DNA of 41,757 nt, taken from Parvibaculum sp. Its GTDB lineage: Bacteria > Pseudomonadota > Alphaproteobacteria > Parvibaculales > Parvibaculaceae. The notes beneath the pieces were generated by a model that did no database searches, was not told the DNA's origin, and saw only the letters and a list, made by a program, of their open reading frames with translations. Below, one piece after another: positions 33,323 to 41,757 of this stretch. Position 1 is the stretch's first letter, and every line of letters begins with the position of its first letter. The position numbers were made by a program, and so were the translations under genes. The stretch lies in the NCBI GenBank assembly GCA_030649335.1, contig JAUSLL010000074.1, positions 1 to 41,757 of the forward strand. Direction: 5' to 3'.

Positions 33323-34576
33323 CTAAGCCGCAGGCTTCAGCAACACATGCCGCTTCTTCCCCATCGACAGTTTCACCACGCCGTCGATCACCGCTTCCCG
33401 CGTCAGTACCATCTTATCGTCACTCACCAGCACATCATTCACGCGCAGCGCGCCCCCTTTGATCTGACGCCGCACTTCGCTTGTCGAGGCGCAAAGCCCC
33501 GCCGTCACAAAGGCATTCAGCACACCAAGTCCCGCGTCGATCAGCACCCCGTCGATCTCAACGGTCGGCAGGTCGGCGCTTGAGGCACCTTCCTCAAATG
33601 CCGCCTTCGCCGCGCCCGCCGCGCGGTCGGCTTCTTCGCGGCCATGCAGCATGGCGGTGGCTTCCGTCGCCAGCACCTTCTTGGCGTCGTTCAGTTCGGC
33701 ACCTTCCAGCTTCTCAAGCCGCGCAATCTCGTCGAGCGGCAATTCGGTGAACAGCTTGAGGAAGCGACCCACGTCGGCGTCCTCCGTGTTGCGCCAGAAC
33801 TGCCAGTAGTCGAAGGGCGCGCGCATGTCGGCGTTGAGCCACACGGCACCAGACGCCGTCTTGCCCATCTTCGCGCCCGATGATGTGGTGATGAGCGGGC
33901 AGGTCGCGCCGTAAAGCTCCATCGAGGCCGCGCGACGGCCCAGCTCGATGCCGTTGATGATATTGCCCCACTGGTCCGAACCGCCCATCTGCAATTTGCA
34001 GCCATAGCGTTTGTTCAGTTCCACAAAATCATAGGCCTGCAAAATCATGTAGTTGAATTCGAGGAACGACAAAGGCTGCTCGCGTTCGAGCCGCATTTTC
34101 ACGCTGTCGAAACTCAGCATTCTGTTCACGGAGAAATGACGGCCATAGTCACGCAGGAAAGGGATGTATTCGATCTTGTCCAGCCATTCGGCATTATTGA
34201 CCATGATCGCGTCGGTCGGCCCGTCACCAAAGGTGAGGAAGGCGTCAAACGCGGTCTTGATCGATGCCATGTTGGCCGCGATGATCTCGTCGGTCAGCAT
34301 CTGGCGTGCTTCGTCTTTGCCCGACGGGTCGCCGACCTTCGTCGTGCCGCCACCCATCAGCACGATGGGCTTGTGGCCCGCCTGCTGGAGGCGGCGCAAC
34401 ATCATTATCCCCATGAGATGACCGACATGCAGCGAGGGACCGGTGCAGTCGAATCCGATATAAGCCGTCACTGTCTCTTTTGCGGCATAAGCGTCGAGCG
34501 CTTCCGCATCGGAACATTGATGGATAAATCCTCGCGCACTGATCGTGCGGAGAAACTCGGATTTGAATTCAGTCAT
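33323..34576 (-). CDS. tyrS: Tyrosyl-tRNA synthetase
   Basis: Charges tRNA-Tyr. The 417-residue protein has the class I HIGH-type motif (HVGHLMGIM), the tyrosine-pocket region with [12 protein letters not shown] and [11 protein letters not shown], and the KMSKS-type loop [14 protein letters not shown]-terminal S4 RNA-binding domain follows (about 350-415, [22 protein letters not shown]). This is the TyrRS length and layout typical of proteobacteria. It is divergent from anmK; the shared upstream region holds an unusual cluster of GCTCGA hexamers. No T-box is visible, as expected for a proteobacterium. Confidence 0.96.
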   Translation of the reverse strand: MTEFKSEFLRTISARGFIHQCSDAEALDAYAAKETVTAYIGFDCTGPSLHVGHLMGIMMLRRLQQAGHKPIVLMGGGTTKVGDPSGKDEARQMLTDEIIAANMASIKTAFDAFLTFGDGPTDAIMVNNAEWLDKIEYIPFLRDYGRHFSVNRMLSFDSVKMRLEREQPLSFLEFNYMILQAYDFVELNKRYGCKLQMGGSDQWGNIINGIELGRRAASMELYGATCPLITTSSGAKMGKTASGAVWLNADMRAPFDYWQFWRNTEDADVGRFLKLFTELPLDEIARLEKLEGAELNDAKKVLATEATAMLHGREEADRAAGAAKAAFEEGASSADLPTVEIDGVLIDAGLGVLNAFVTAGLCASTSEVRRQIKGGALRVNDVLVSDDKMVLTREAVIDGVVKLSMGKKRHVLLKPAA

Positions 34577-34606
34577 TTTCTTGGTCTCTTAAGGCTCAGA
34601 TATTAG

Positions 34607-34690
34607 GCTCGACAACTAGGCTCGAACCCTCGACATGGAATGGCTCGAAATAGCTCGATTTCATGCTCGATTTAACACGGTTCTTCGAGC
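34607..34690. repeat. Cluster of GCTCGA hexamers between tyrS and anmK
   Basis: GCTCGA occurs on the plus strand at 34607, 34620, 34643, 34653 and 34665, and inverted (TCGAGC) at 34685. The first two belong to a tandem 13-base unit TAGGCTCGACAAC / TAGGCTCGAACCC. The spacings of 10-13 bases (23 for one gap) put most copies on about the same face of the helix. It occupies the promoter region of both divergent genes. Confidence 0.75.
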
Positions 34691-34714
34691 TTCCAAACGA
34701 GGTTGGACATATTT

Positions 34715-35815
34715 ATGCGCGCTTTGGGATTAATGTCGGGTACGTCGCTGGACGGCATCGATGCCGCCATCATCGAGACCAATGGCGAGGATAAAGTCGC
34801 CCCCGGTCCCTCGCTCGCCGTGCCTTACACGCCGGAAGAGCGCGCTGTTCTGCGCGCCGCGCTCGAAGTGGCCAAGTCGTGGGAGCCCGATCAGCCCATG
34901 CCCGAGGCCATTGCCGAGGCCGAACGGCTCCTCACGCTCGCCCATGCGCAGGCCGTCCGCGCCCTCCTGAAAGAGGCGCGGTTGACGCCTCAAGACATTG
35001 ATATCATTGGTTTTCACGGCCAGACGGTGCTGCACCAGCCGGACCGCCGCCGCACCGTCCAGATCGGCATGGGGGCCGAGCTTGCCCGCCTCACCGGCAT
35101 TGATGTGGTCAATGATTTCCGCTCCGCCGATGTCGCCGCCGGTGGCCACGGTGCGCCCCTTGTGCCGCTTTATCATCAGGCCTTGGTGAGGAGCGCCGGC
35201 GTCAAAGAATCCATTGCGATCATCAACATAGGCGGCGTCGGTAATGTCACTTATGTGGGAATCGACGGAAGTTTACTCGCCTTCGACACCGGCCCCGGCA
35301 ACGCCCTCATCGACGATTGGGCCATGAGCCATACAGGCGTGCCCGTGGACACAGATGGAGCCATGGCCGAGATCGGTGAGGTCGATGTCGATGTATTGCA
35401 AACCCTTATGGCACATGCGTTTTTCGAGACGAAGCCCCCCAAATCGCTGGACCGTTTTTCCTTCTCGCCCGCCGCCGTCGAGGGCCTGTCCCCGCCCGAT
35501 GGGGCCGCCACTTTGACCGCCTTCACCGTCGAAGCCATCGCCCGCGGCCTCGCCCATATCCCCGGCATGCCGACCCGCTTTGTGGTCTGCGGGGGAGGGC
35601 GTCGCAATCCAACGCTTATGAAAATGCTTTCCCGCCGCCTTCAGGGAGGCGTCCTCCCGGCTGAGGATTTGGGCTGGCGCGGCGACGATGTGGAGGCCGA
35701 AGCCTTCGCTTATCTCGCCGTCCGCTCGCTGAAAGGTCTGCCTTTGAGCCTTCCGACAACCACCGGCGTGCCTCATCCGATGCCCGGGGGACAGCTCAAC
35801 CGAGCCGTCCCCTAG
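34715..35815 (+). CDS. anmK: Anhydro-N-acetylmuramic acid kinase
   Basis: It phosphorylates and hydrolyses 1,6-anhydro-MurNAc to MurNAc-6-phosphate, a step of peptidoglycan recycling. The 366-residue protein shows the ASKHA phosphate-binding start LMSGTSLDGIDAAII. Further motifs are IGFHGQTVLHQPD, DFRSADVAAGGHGAPLVPLYH, NIGGVGNVTYV, FDTGPGNALID and the adenosine-loop VCGGGRRNPTLM. The start is ATG 34715, with GAGG at 34699-34702; a TTG at 34703 would add four residues. It ends 15 bases from the convergent autotransporter stop. Confidence 0.95.
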   Translation: MRALGLMSGTSLDGIDAAIIETNGEDKVAPGPSLAVPYTPEERAVLRAALEVAKSWEPDQPMPEAIAEAERLLTLAHAQAVRALLKEARLTPQDIDIIGFHGQTVLHQPDRRRTVQIGMGAELARLTGIDVVNDFRSADVAAGGHGAPLVPLYHQALVRSAGVKESIAIINIGGVGNVTYVGIDGSLLAFDTGPGNALIDDWAMSHTGVPVDTDGAMAEIGEVDVDVLQTLMAHAFFETKPPKSLDRFSFSPAAVEGLSPPDGAATLTAFTVEAIARGLAHIPGMPTRFVVCGGGRRNPTLMKMLSRRLQGGVLPAEDLGWRGDDVEAEAFAYLAVRSLKGLPLSLPTTTGVPHPMPGGQLNRAVP

Positions 35816-35830
35816 AGGTCCGCCGCTTGA

Positions 35831-37900
35831 TCAGAACCGATAGGTGATGTCGCCGCCCACATGGGTCTCGGTGCGCACGCCATCGCTGCCGCTGACACCA
35901 TTGGCGAAAATATCTAACGTCATGTTTTCGCTCAGCTTATAACCGGCTCTGACGCCATATTCGACCCAGCTCGGGTTCTGCTGCGCGGGGCTGACCACAC
36001 CAAAGCCGATCACATTTGTTTCCACGCTGCTCGACGCGGCAAAGCCATGCGCCACAGCCGTCCGCAGAGTTGCGTCAAGCGCAGGTGTAAAAGCGTGCGT
36101 CAGCTTGGCTTCCAGTTTCGTGACTGTCAGCTTATCTGTCCCCGCCGACACATGCGCCTCGAACGGATTGGAGGGGCCGACAGGTTCCACATAAGCATCC
36201 GTATGGAACCAGGACTGGCCAAGTTCTGCGGCCAAAACCAACTCGTCATTGGCGGAAAGATCGTAGGCCGTGCCGCTTTTTACGAAGGCATAACCGAGCG
36301 ATCCGTCAGCGTCGCCCGTTCCGATTGCCGCGCCTGCACCATTGTCATATTGGCGCGTGAAGGTGAAAGAACCATCAGGCGCAACCCAGCCGCCGCCTTC
36401 AACGAAGATGCGTCCGGCTGAAGACGGTTCAAGCGTATAGCGCAGGACAAGTGCGCCGATGATTGTGTTGTGCATGCGGACATCTTTGAAATCCTCTCGG
36501 TTGAGAGAGAGGCCGCCAAGCAGCGAAAAGCCATTGGCCAATCCGACTTTGCCCGCAACACCGCCGGATGCAGATCCGACAGCGCCGAAAGCGCTGACCT
36601 GGTTCGGCGCATTGAACGGCGCATTGGCTCCCAACAATTGTGCTGCAAAACCCTGCATCTGTACTGCCGCGCCGGAGCGCGCTTCGCCGAGATCATCGAT
36701 TGAGTTTTGCACCGATTCCGCGCTCGTCAGACCGCCAAGGGTGACAGCGTCGTCAATATAACGAACGAGAAAAGCGGAATCATAGATTTGACCACCAAAT
36801 AGGCCCGTGCCGACAATGAATTGACCGTTTGCAGAAATTCCGTTGGCGCTTGTAAGCTCGATGCCTGTCATATCGACACCGGCATTGGCCAGCAAAGTAT
36901 TGAGATTGGTCAGTCCCGTCGCCGCCGTCCAACGCGTGGCTTGTGTATGGACTTTCAACGCCTCGGCGCTATTGCCAACGATGATTGCCCCATCACCGCT
37001 GACGGCCAGAGCTGAGGAATTGCCTGCGACATTGCCGAGCGTGCCCATGTCTTCCATGCCCCCGCCTTGCGTATAACGCATCGCATGGGTGAAGCCCGGA
37101 ACTTTGCTACTGCCGACAATTGTCGAACCATCGGAACTGATATCTGCCGCCTGAGAATTTCCAAGGAAACCGCCAATGGTTCCCAGGTCAACCATTCCGT
37201 TAATTTGGTCCCATCTCATGGCATGGGTATAACCACCGGCGACGCCTGCAATACCAACGATAATGGACCCGTCGCCGCTGACCGCATAGCCCGCCGAAAT
37301 CCCGTTTCCACCGGCGATAGCGCCCAGATCAACCATGCCGCCTGCCGATGTCCAACGAAACGCATGGTAGTCGGTCGCATTGACGAGGCCGTATCCGATG
37401 ATTGTTGCTCCGTCGGTGCTCACATCAAAGGCAGCAGAAAATGATGCGGGGTCTTGCCACATCACGCCAAGGTTGATCATCCCGGTGGCTTGCGTCCAAC
37501 GGAACGCGTTAAGTTGTCCTGTGCTCACAACGCTGGTTCCAACAACGACAGTGCCGCCTGAATTGACAGCCAAACCAAGCGAGTTACCCGTGCCACTAAG
37601 GGTGCCGAGGTCAATTATTCCGCCTGAGGGAGTCCAATAGAAGGCATGTGTATAGGGACCGCTGACACTGGAGTTGCCAACAACGATCGCGCCATTGTTG
37701 CTGACGCTTCGAGCACTTGCGCTCGGAAAGGATGGGTCAAGCGTCCCTAAATCTGCGAGCGAAGTTGTGTCGGCCAATGCGGTTCCGTATCCCGTCACCA
37801 TACCCCAGACCAACACCAGAGCCGTGGACGCGCGAAGGATGCTCCGCAAACGTTGTGATCCATTAATTGACGAATACCGCTTGGTACCAGCTAAATGCAC
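35831..37900 (-). CDS. HAF-repeat autotransporter
   Basis: A 689-residue predicted outer-membrane or surface protein. The signal peptide is LRSILRASTALVLVWGMV..TALA with cleavage near residue 43-44. The passenger (about 45-365) has six HAF-type repeats: HAFYWTPSGGIIDLGTL, NAFRWTQATGMINLGV, HAFRWTSAGGMVDLGAI, HAMRWDQINGMVDLGTI, HAMRYTQGGGMEDMGTL, and a weaker TQATRWTAATGLTNLNTL. Each is separated by GDGxxIVGxS-type beta turns. The C-terminal third (about 430-689) is a beta-barrel autotransporter domain ending in ...GGDITYRF, with the terminal Phe expected of outer-membrane proteins. HAF proteins are cell-surface and often adhesive. The passenger function here is unknown. The frame is intact. 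Confidence 0.88.
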   Translation of the reverse strand: MHLAGTKRYSSINGSQRLRSILRASTALVLVWGMVTGYGTALADTTSLADLGTLDPSFPSASARSVSNNGAIVVGNSSVSGPYTHAFYWTPSGGIIDLGTLSGTGNSLGLAVNSGGTVVVGTSVVSTGQLNAFRWTQATGMINLGVMWQDPASFSAAFDVSTDGATIIGYGLVNATDYHAFRWTSAGGMVDLGAIAGGNGISAGYAVSGDGSIIVGIAGVAGGYTHAMRWDQINGMVDLGTIGGFLGNSQAADISSDGSTIVGSSKVPGFTHAMRYTQGGGMEDMGTLGNVAGNSSALAVSGDGAIIVGNSAEALKVHTQATRWTAATGLTNLNTLLANAGVDMTGIELTSANGISANGQFIVGTGLFGGQIYDSAFLVRYIDDAVTLGGLTSAESVQNSIDDLGEARSGAAVQMQGFAAQLLGANAPFNAPNQVSAFGAVGSASGGVAGKVGLANGFSLLGGLSLNREDFKDVRMHNTIIGALVLRYTLEPSSAGRIFVEGGGWVAPDGSFTFTRQYDNGAGAAIGTGDADGSLGYAFVKSGTAYDLSANDELVLAAELGQSWFHTDAYVEPVGPSNPFEAHVSAGTDKLTVTKLEAKLTHAFTPALDATLRTAVAHGFAASSSVETNVIGFGVVSPAQQNPSWVEYGVRAGYKLSENMTLDIFANGVSGSDGVRTETHVGGDITYRF

Positions 37901-38131
37901 GTTCTGAGCCCCTGTCGACGCGTCGCGGACGATTCCGCGCCTGAATTTCTGGCGTCAACCTAGATGGAGCTTTGTCGAACCTCTTGGCTTGAGAGATAGT
38001 GCGAGACGGACTTGGAGATACCGGTATAGAACATCAGGGTCGCAATCATTATTTGTTCGGCTTACTGACAAATATGATCGCATGTTGTCGGCTTTGTTGC
38101 CTTTTGGGTTTAGCGCCGGGATTTGCTTTGT

Positions 38132-39115
38132 ATGACTGAGGAATTGTCCCCGCCGCTGACATTGCGATTTTCCAGCGATGATTATCCCGAGAAGGATCGG
38201 GCTGGCGTGTTCTGCGAACTTGTCGGCAGGGCCATATTATCCTTTGAAACCGAGGCTTTGCCCGGTGAACCCTTTTACAACGATGGCGCGGTGACGCTCC
38301 TGCCGGGATTGGCCATCGCAACCGCGAATTGCTCCGGCGGTCTTTTCACGCGCACCCGCGAGCTTGCCAAGCGCAGCGACGACATCGTGCTGGCCGCGTT
38401 TACCAGCGGACGCATCTTTGTCGATCAGCGTAAATCGGAATTCACGGTTGGCAACGGTGGGGGATATATTCAGCTCGCAGACGAAACAATGACGACCGCC
38501 CTTATCCCCGGTGAGCTTGTGCGTTGTATTCAGGTGCAAATTCCTCGCAAGGCGCTGGCCTCTACAGTCGGCGATCTGGATTTTGCACCCGGGCAACCTG
38601 TCGCCGGAGCGGGTGACGCCTTGCAACTTCTAGTGTCCTATGTGGAAGGCATTCAGAAACTGGCCGGTCCCGTTTCGGCAGAATTTGAGGCGCGCATTGC
38701 CTCTCACGTCTATGACCTGACGGCTTTGGCGGTGGGTGTGACCGGCGACGTGGCCGATCAGGCGCGCAGGCGCGGTTTGCGCGCCGCGCGTTTGCGCAAC
38801 ATCAAAGTCTACATCGCGGCCAATATCGGACCTTATCCCCTGACGCTTGAACAGACGGCGAGAGAGCAGGGCATATCGCCTGTCTATGTGCGCAAACTCT
38901 TCGAAGGGGAGGGAACGAACTTCTCTGCCTTCGTTCTGGAACAACGCCTCGTGCGCGCTAATGCTATCATCGCCAATCCCCGTCTTGCGCATATGGCGAT
39001 CAGCACAATTGCCTATGATGTCGGGTTCAACGATCTGTCCTATTTCAATCGGGCATTCCGAAAGCGTTACGGCGCGACACCATCAGATGTGCGCGCCGCT
39101 TCACTAGGAAAATAA
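38132..39115 (+). CDS. AraC-family transcriptional regulator
   Basis: A 327-residue regulator started at the ATG 38132 (a TTG at 38123 is in frame). The N-terminal 200 residues form a beta-rich AraC-binding-like sensing domain. The C-terminal DNA-binding domain (about 225-325) has two helix-turn-helix units (TLEQTAREQGISPVYVRKLFEGEGTNFSAFV and ISTIAYDVGFNDLSYFNRAFRKRYGATPSDVR), the second being the classical AraC signature. Neighbours are the HAF autotransporter (divergent, 231 bases away) and an alpha/beta hydrolase (convergent, 12 bases apart). It might regulate either; the effector is unknown. Confidence 0.9.
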   Translation: MTEELSPPLTLRFSSDDYPEKDRAGVFCELVGRAILSFETEALPGEPFYNDGAVTLLPGLAIATANCSGGLFTRTRELAKRSDDIVLAAFTSGRIFVDQRKSEFTVGNGGGYIQLADETMTTALIPGELVRCIQVQIPRKALASTVGDLDFAPGQPVAGAGDALQLLVSYVEGIQKLAGPVSAEFEARIASHVYDLTALAVGVTGDVADQARRRGLRAARLRNIKVYIAANIGPYPLTLEQTAREQGISPVYVRKLFEGEGTNFSAFVLEQRLVRANAIIANPRLAHMAISTIAYDVGFNDLSYFNRAFRKRYGATPSDVRAASLGK

Positions 39116-39127
39116 TGGGAAGGCCAA

Positions 39128-39784
39128 TCAACCTCTTGTGGGCTGACCTTCCAACCGCTTGTCGAGGTAAGCGCCGGTCACAGTTGCCAGCGGATCGATA
39201 TGCGTATCGAAGAAATGGTTCGCACCCTCGATCACCGAATGCTCGATGACGATGCCCTTTTGCGTCTTCAACCGGTCAACGAGCTTCTGCACATCGCCTG
39301 CGGGTGCAACCTGATCGGCCGAACCATTGACGATGAGGCCCGAGGACGGGCAGGGCGCGAGGAATGTGAAGTCATACATATTGGCGGGCGGGGCAACCGA
39401 GATGAAGCCTTCGACTTCGGGACGACGCATCAGCACTTGCATGGCGATCCAGGCACCGAACGAAAAGCCACCGATCCAGCACTGCGAAGCGTCCGAATTC
39501 TGCGCCTGCAGCCAGTCCAGCGCTGACGCCGCATCCGACAATTCGCCGATGCCGCTGTCAAAAGCGCCTTGGCTGCGTCCAACGCCACGGAAGTTGAAGC
39601 GCAGCACGGAAAACCCGCGCGCCACAAAATCCTGAAACAATGCCAGCGTAACGGGGTTGTTCATGGTCCCGCCAAACTGCGGATGGGGATGCAAAACCAG
39701 CGCAATCGGCGAATTCGCCTTGCGGCTATGGTGATATCGACCTTCGATGCGGCCTGCAGGGCCATTGAAGATGACTTCGGGCAT
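39128..39784 (-). CDS. Alpha/beta hydrolase (COG2945-type)
   Basis: A 218-residue protein with no signal peptide. It has the oxyanion-hole region HPHPQFGGTMNNPV, the strand FSVLRFNFRGVGRS, the nucleophile elbow GGFSFGAW (GxSxG, Ser), an Asp in NGSADQVAP and a His in IEGANHFFD. These form a plausible catalytic triad. The family (COG2945) is poorly characterised; esterase or thioesterase activity is likely, but the substrate is unknown. It lies immediately 3' of the AraC gene, convergent, with no clear terminator between them. Confidence 0.88.
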   Translation of the reverse strand: MPEVIFNGPAGRIEGRYHHSRKANSPIALVLHPHPQFGGTMNNPVTLALFQDFVARGFSVLRFNFRGVGRSQGAFDSGIGELSDAASALDWLQAQNSDASQCWIGGFSFGAWIAMQVLMRRPEVEGFISVAPPANMYDFTFLAPCPSSGLIVNGSADQVAPAGDVQKLVDRLKTQKGIVIEHSVIEGANHFFDTHIDPLATVTGAYLDKRLEGQPTRG

Positions 39785-39911
39785 ATTCTTCTGATCTCAC
39801 CTTGCACGCGACGCTTTGGCTGCGACGCAATAACCCACTACGATAATGGGAATTAAACCCAAATAAATTTGGCATTTCCTCTGGCAATCGGGGGCCAGGG
39901 TCGCTAAATAG

Positions 39912-39939
39912 TTGACTAGCGTACTAGGAATAACCTAGT
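39912..39939 (+). promoter_or_regulatory. Candidate iscR promoter and operator
   Basis: TTGACT (39912-39917) could be a -35 box. A perfect 6-base inverted repeat ACTAGG-AATAA-CCTAGT (39923-39939) overlaps the expected -10 position, where a repressor would compete with RNA polymerase. IscR represses its own operon in many bacteria, so this is the natural operator candidate. The repeat does not match a published IscR consensus that I can quote with certainty. Confidence 0.4.
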
Positions 39940-40067
39940 CCGCGACGCGCCTATTCCTGCGATTTAGGGAGGCGCGAGGGTTCTTTAACACAGGCAAGTG
40001 CCGGTTAGGCAAGGCTTTTGGGTGCGTCAGTTGTGTCCGGGGCCGCTTTCGACAGGAGTAGGCTCTT

Positions 40068-40532
40068 ATGAAGCTCACAACCAAAGGGCGTTATGCCGTC
40101 ATGGCGATGGCCGATCTGGCGCGTTTTGGCACCGGCAAGCCCGTGGCGCTCGCCGACATTGCCCAGCGGCAGGAAATCTCGCTTTCCTACCTTGAGCAGC
40201 TGTTCGCTAAGCTCCGCCGTGGCGATCTGGTCAAAAGCGTGCGCGGCCCGGGCGGCGGCTATCGTCTGGCCCGTTCCGCCGAGGAAATACGTATCTCCGA
40301 CGTCATCATGGCGGTCGATGAGCCCATCAAAGCCACGCGCTGCGAAGTCGGTTCGCCCAAGGGCTGCATGGGTCATTCCTCCAGCCGCTGCATCACGCAT
40401 GACCTCTGGGAAGAGTTGAGCCACCAAATTCAGGTCTATCTCAGCGGCGTCTCGCTGGCCGATGTCATCAATGGCCGCGTCGCGCGCTCTGCCGGCAACG
40501 ACACACAACTCACCGCCACAGCGGCAGACTGA
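40068..40532 (+). CDS. iscR: Rrf2-family Fe-S-sensing regulator IscR
   Basis: A 154-residue transcription factor. An N-terminal winged helix (MKLTTKGRYAVMAMADLA, then KLRRGDLVKSVRGPGGGYRLA) is followed by a dimerisation helix and three cysteines at 92, 100 and 108. In this spacing, C-x7-C-x7-C, they could hold a [2Fe-2S] cluster; E. coli IscR uses C-x5-C-x5-C. The His in RCITHDLWEEL, next to the third Cys, matches the fourth ligand region of IscR. It opens the suf-type operon, with the cysteine desulfurase 31 bases downstream. It should sense cluster status and repress the operon when clusters are plentiful. Confidence 0.92.
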   Translation: MKLTTKGRYAVMAMADLARFGTGKPVALADIAQRQEISLSYLEQLFAKLRRGDLVKSVRGPGGGYRLARSAEEIRISDVIMAVDEPIKATRCEVGSPKGCMGHSSSRCITHDLWEELSHQIQVYLSGVSLADVINGRVARSAGNDTQLTATAAD

Positions 40533-40563
40533 GCAGACAAACCGAAGAAAGACCGACAAGCCA

Positions 40564-41745
40564 ATGACAACGCGCGCCTATTTGGACCACAACGCCACTG
40601 CGCCGGTACGCCCGGAAGCAGCGGCGGCGGTCGTGCGCGCGCTATCGCTTGTCGGCAATCCGTCCTCCGTCCATGGCGAAGGCCGCCGCGCGCACGCGCT
40701 GATCGAAGAAGCGAGGGCCGATGTCGCGCACCTCGTCGGTGCCAAACCCGCTGAAGTCATTTTCACCAGCGGCGGCACCGAAGCGGCAAACCTCGCGATC
40801 CATTCCGCTGTTGCGGCGCTCGGCGTCGAACGTCTGATCATCTCCGCGATTGAGCACGATTGCATCCGCGCCTCCGCCGTCGCGTCCGGTCTACCGGTAG
40901 ATGTCCTCCCCGTGGACAACAACGGTATTGCTGATCTCGCCGCGCTCGAAGCGCTTCTCGCCAAGCCCCGCAAGGCGCTCGTCGCGCTGATGCTCGCCAA
41001 TAATGAGACCGGTATTATCCAGCCCGTTGGCGGGGCATCCGCGCTCGCTCATGGGGCCGGTGCTTTGCTGCTCTCAGATACCATTCAGGCCGCAGGCCGC
41101 ATCAGCATTGATCTGAAGGTCCTTGGCGCGGACATGGTTCTGCTCTCGGCGCACAAGATCGGTGGCCCGCAGGGTGCGGGCGCATTGGTGCTGCGCGAAG
41201 GCCTCGCCTTCGAACCACTTATCCGCGGGGGTGGACAAGAAAAGCGCCGCCGCGCCGGAACAGAAAACGTCGCAGGCATCGCAGGCTTCGGTGTCGCCGC
41301 TCGTCTCGCGCTCAGCGACGATGCGCATATGCTGGAACTTGCGCGCCTGCGCGACAGGCTCGAAACCGCCTTGCGCGCCGCTGCGCCTGAACTTGTCGTC
41401 TTCGGCGCTGACGTGGCGCGCCTGTCCAACACGAGCCTCTTTGCCGCATCGGGCCTCGTCTCGGAAACGCTTATTGTGGCGCTGGATCTTGATGGTCTCG
41501 CCGTCAGTGCAGGGTCTGCCTGCTCGTCAGGCAAAGTCACACGCTCGCATGTGCTGGCCGCCATGGGTGTTGCCGACGATCTCGCAGGCGGCGCGATCCG
41601 CGTCAGCTTGGGTTCGGGCAATACAGACGCCGACATTGATAAATTCGTTGCGGGCTGGTCGCGCTATGTCGCGCGCGCCCGCGAAAAAACCCAACACATG
41701 AAGGCGAACGCAACTCCGCCCGCGTTTGCAGAAGTGGAGCATTGA
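40564..41745 (+). CDS. Cysteine desulfurase (IscS/NifS-like class V aminotransferase)
   Basis: It removes sulfur from L-cysteine as a persulfide for Fe-S cluster assembly. The 393-residue protein has YLDHNATAPV at the N-terminus, the PLP lysine Lys198 (LLSAHKIGGPQGAG) and the glycine-rich RGGGQEKRRRAGTEN. The catalytic cysteine Cys320 sits in SAGSACSSGKVTRSH, in the IscS/NifS-like context. The chosen start is ATG 40564, because the frame upstream to 40462 runs through iscR. The next gene begins one base after its stop. iscR-desulfurase-sufB order is common in alphaproteobacteria, so the enzyme presumably feeds a suf machine even though it is IscS-like. Confidence 0.94.
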   Translation: MTTRAYLDHNATAPVRPEAAAAVVRALSLVGNPSSVHGEGRRAHALIEEARADVAHLVGAKPAEVIFTSGGTEAANLAIHSAVAALGVERLIISAIEHDCIRASAVASGLPVDVLPVDNNGIADLAALEALLAKPRKALVALMLANNETGIIQPVGGASALAHGAGALLLSDTIQAAGRISIDLKVLGADMVLLSAHKIGGPQGAGALVLREGLAFEPLIRGGGQEKRRRAGTENVAGIAGFGVAARLALSDDAHMLELARLRDRLETALRAAAPELVVFGADVARLSNTSLFAASGLVSETLIVALDLDGLAVSAGSACSSGKVTRSHVLAAMGVADDLAGGAIRVSLGSGNTDADIDKFVAGWSRYVARAREKTQHMKANATPPAFAEVEH

Positions 41746-41746
41746 T

Positions 41747-41757
41747 ATGGTGGCTGT
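41747..41757 (+). CDS. sufB: Start of probable sufB, cut by the window edge
   Basis: Only ATG GTG GCT GT (MVAV) is visible, one base after the desulfurase stop. Position in the operon and the resemblance of MVAV to SufB N-termini suggest the scaffold protein SufB. This is inference from context. Confidence 0.4.

Noticed and set aside
1..41757. tRNA, rRNA, CRISPR, prophage and insertion-sequence features
   Set aside because: I saw no cloverleaf with a GGTTCGAATCC arm, no regularly spaced direct repeats, and no integrase, transposase or phage structural gene.

Overview
The window looks like chromosomal DNA of an alphaproteobacterium with roughly 60% GC and a G/C-rich third codon position. The evidence is gene content and order. 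A run rne | amiC - mrcA(PBP1A) - prfB is typical of the class. RNase E is very long and ends in a GWW peptide of the kind that recruits PNPase in Caulobacter. A short-form psd is followed by pssA, a bactofilin is paired with an M23 peptidase, and an iscR-cysteine desulfurase pair opens a suf operon. I cannot name the genus. Most of the window is core genome: I see no prophage, insertion sequence, CRISPR array, tRNA or rRNA.

Layout. 1-5153: a LOG-family nucleotide phosphoribohydrolase (cut by the left edge), then rightward a LysM/Ig-like envelope protein with a strong terminator, an Atm1-type ABC exporter, psd and pssA. 5369-10764: a leftward orphan methyltransferase with an Ala/Lys-rich linker, then rightward an MMPL/RND exporter and a PilZ-methyltransferase fusion. 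10902-14525: leftward RNase E with a long upstream region of almost 900 bases. 14526-21133: amiC, PBP1A, prfB (with the programmed +1 frameshift) and a BaiN/HI0933-type flavoprotein. 21233-24716: leftward bactofilin, M23 peptidase, DUF455 ferritin-like protein and a one-cysteine peroxiredoxin. 24960-29705: a large AsmA/YhdP-like protein and an R2-like di-iron protein. 29868-34576: leftward old-yellow-enzyme homologue, a degenerate GGDEF/EAL-like protein and tyrS, separated by short dispersed palindromic repeats. 34715-39784: anmK, an HAF-repeat autotransporter, an AraC regulator and an alpha/beta hydrolase. 40068-41757: iscR, a cysteine desulfurase and the first codons of a likely sufB.

How the genes work together. 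An unusually large share builds or remodels the envelope: LysM protein, psd/pssA (phosphatidylethanolamine), amiC, PBP1A, M23 peptidase with bactofilin, the AsmA-like lipid-transfer candidate and anmK (murein recycling). Three of these transcription units carry the 8-mer TTAACCAT upstream, which suggests shared (possibly CtrA-type) control. Iron-sulfur metabolism appears at both ends: the Atm1-type exporter and the isc/suf start.

The best candidates for something undescribed are five. (1) The MMPL exporter lies next to a protein joining a canonical c-di-GMP-type PilZ domain to a methyltransferase of the 3-hydroxypalmitate-methyl-ester type. (2) A GGDEF/EAL-like protein has apparently lost its catalytic motifs. 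(3) A two-hairpin repeat has two copies that keep the second stem's shape while its sequence changes completely. (4) Six GCTCGA hexamers cluster between tyrS and anmK. (5) The long, structured rne-amiC intergenic region is unexplained. All functional assignments are by reading of motifs; no database search was run.
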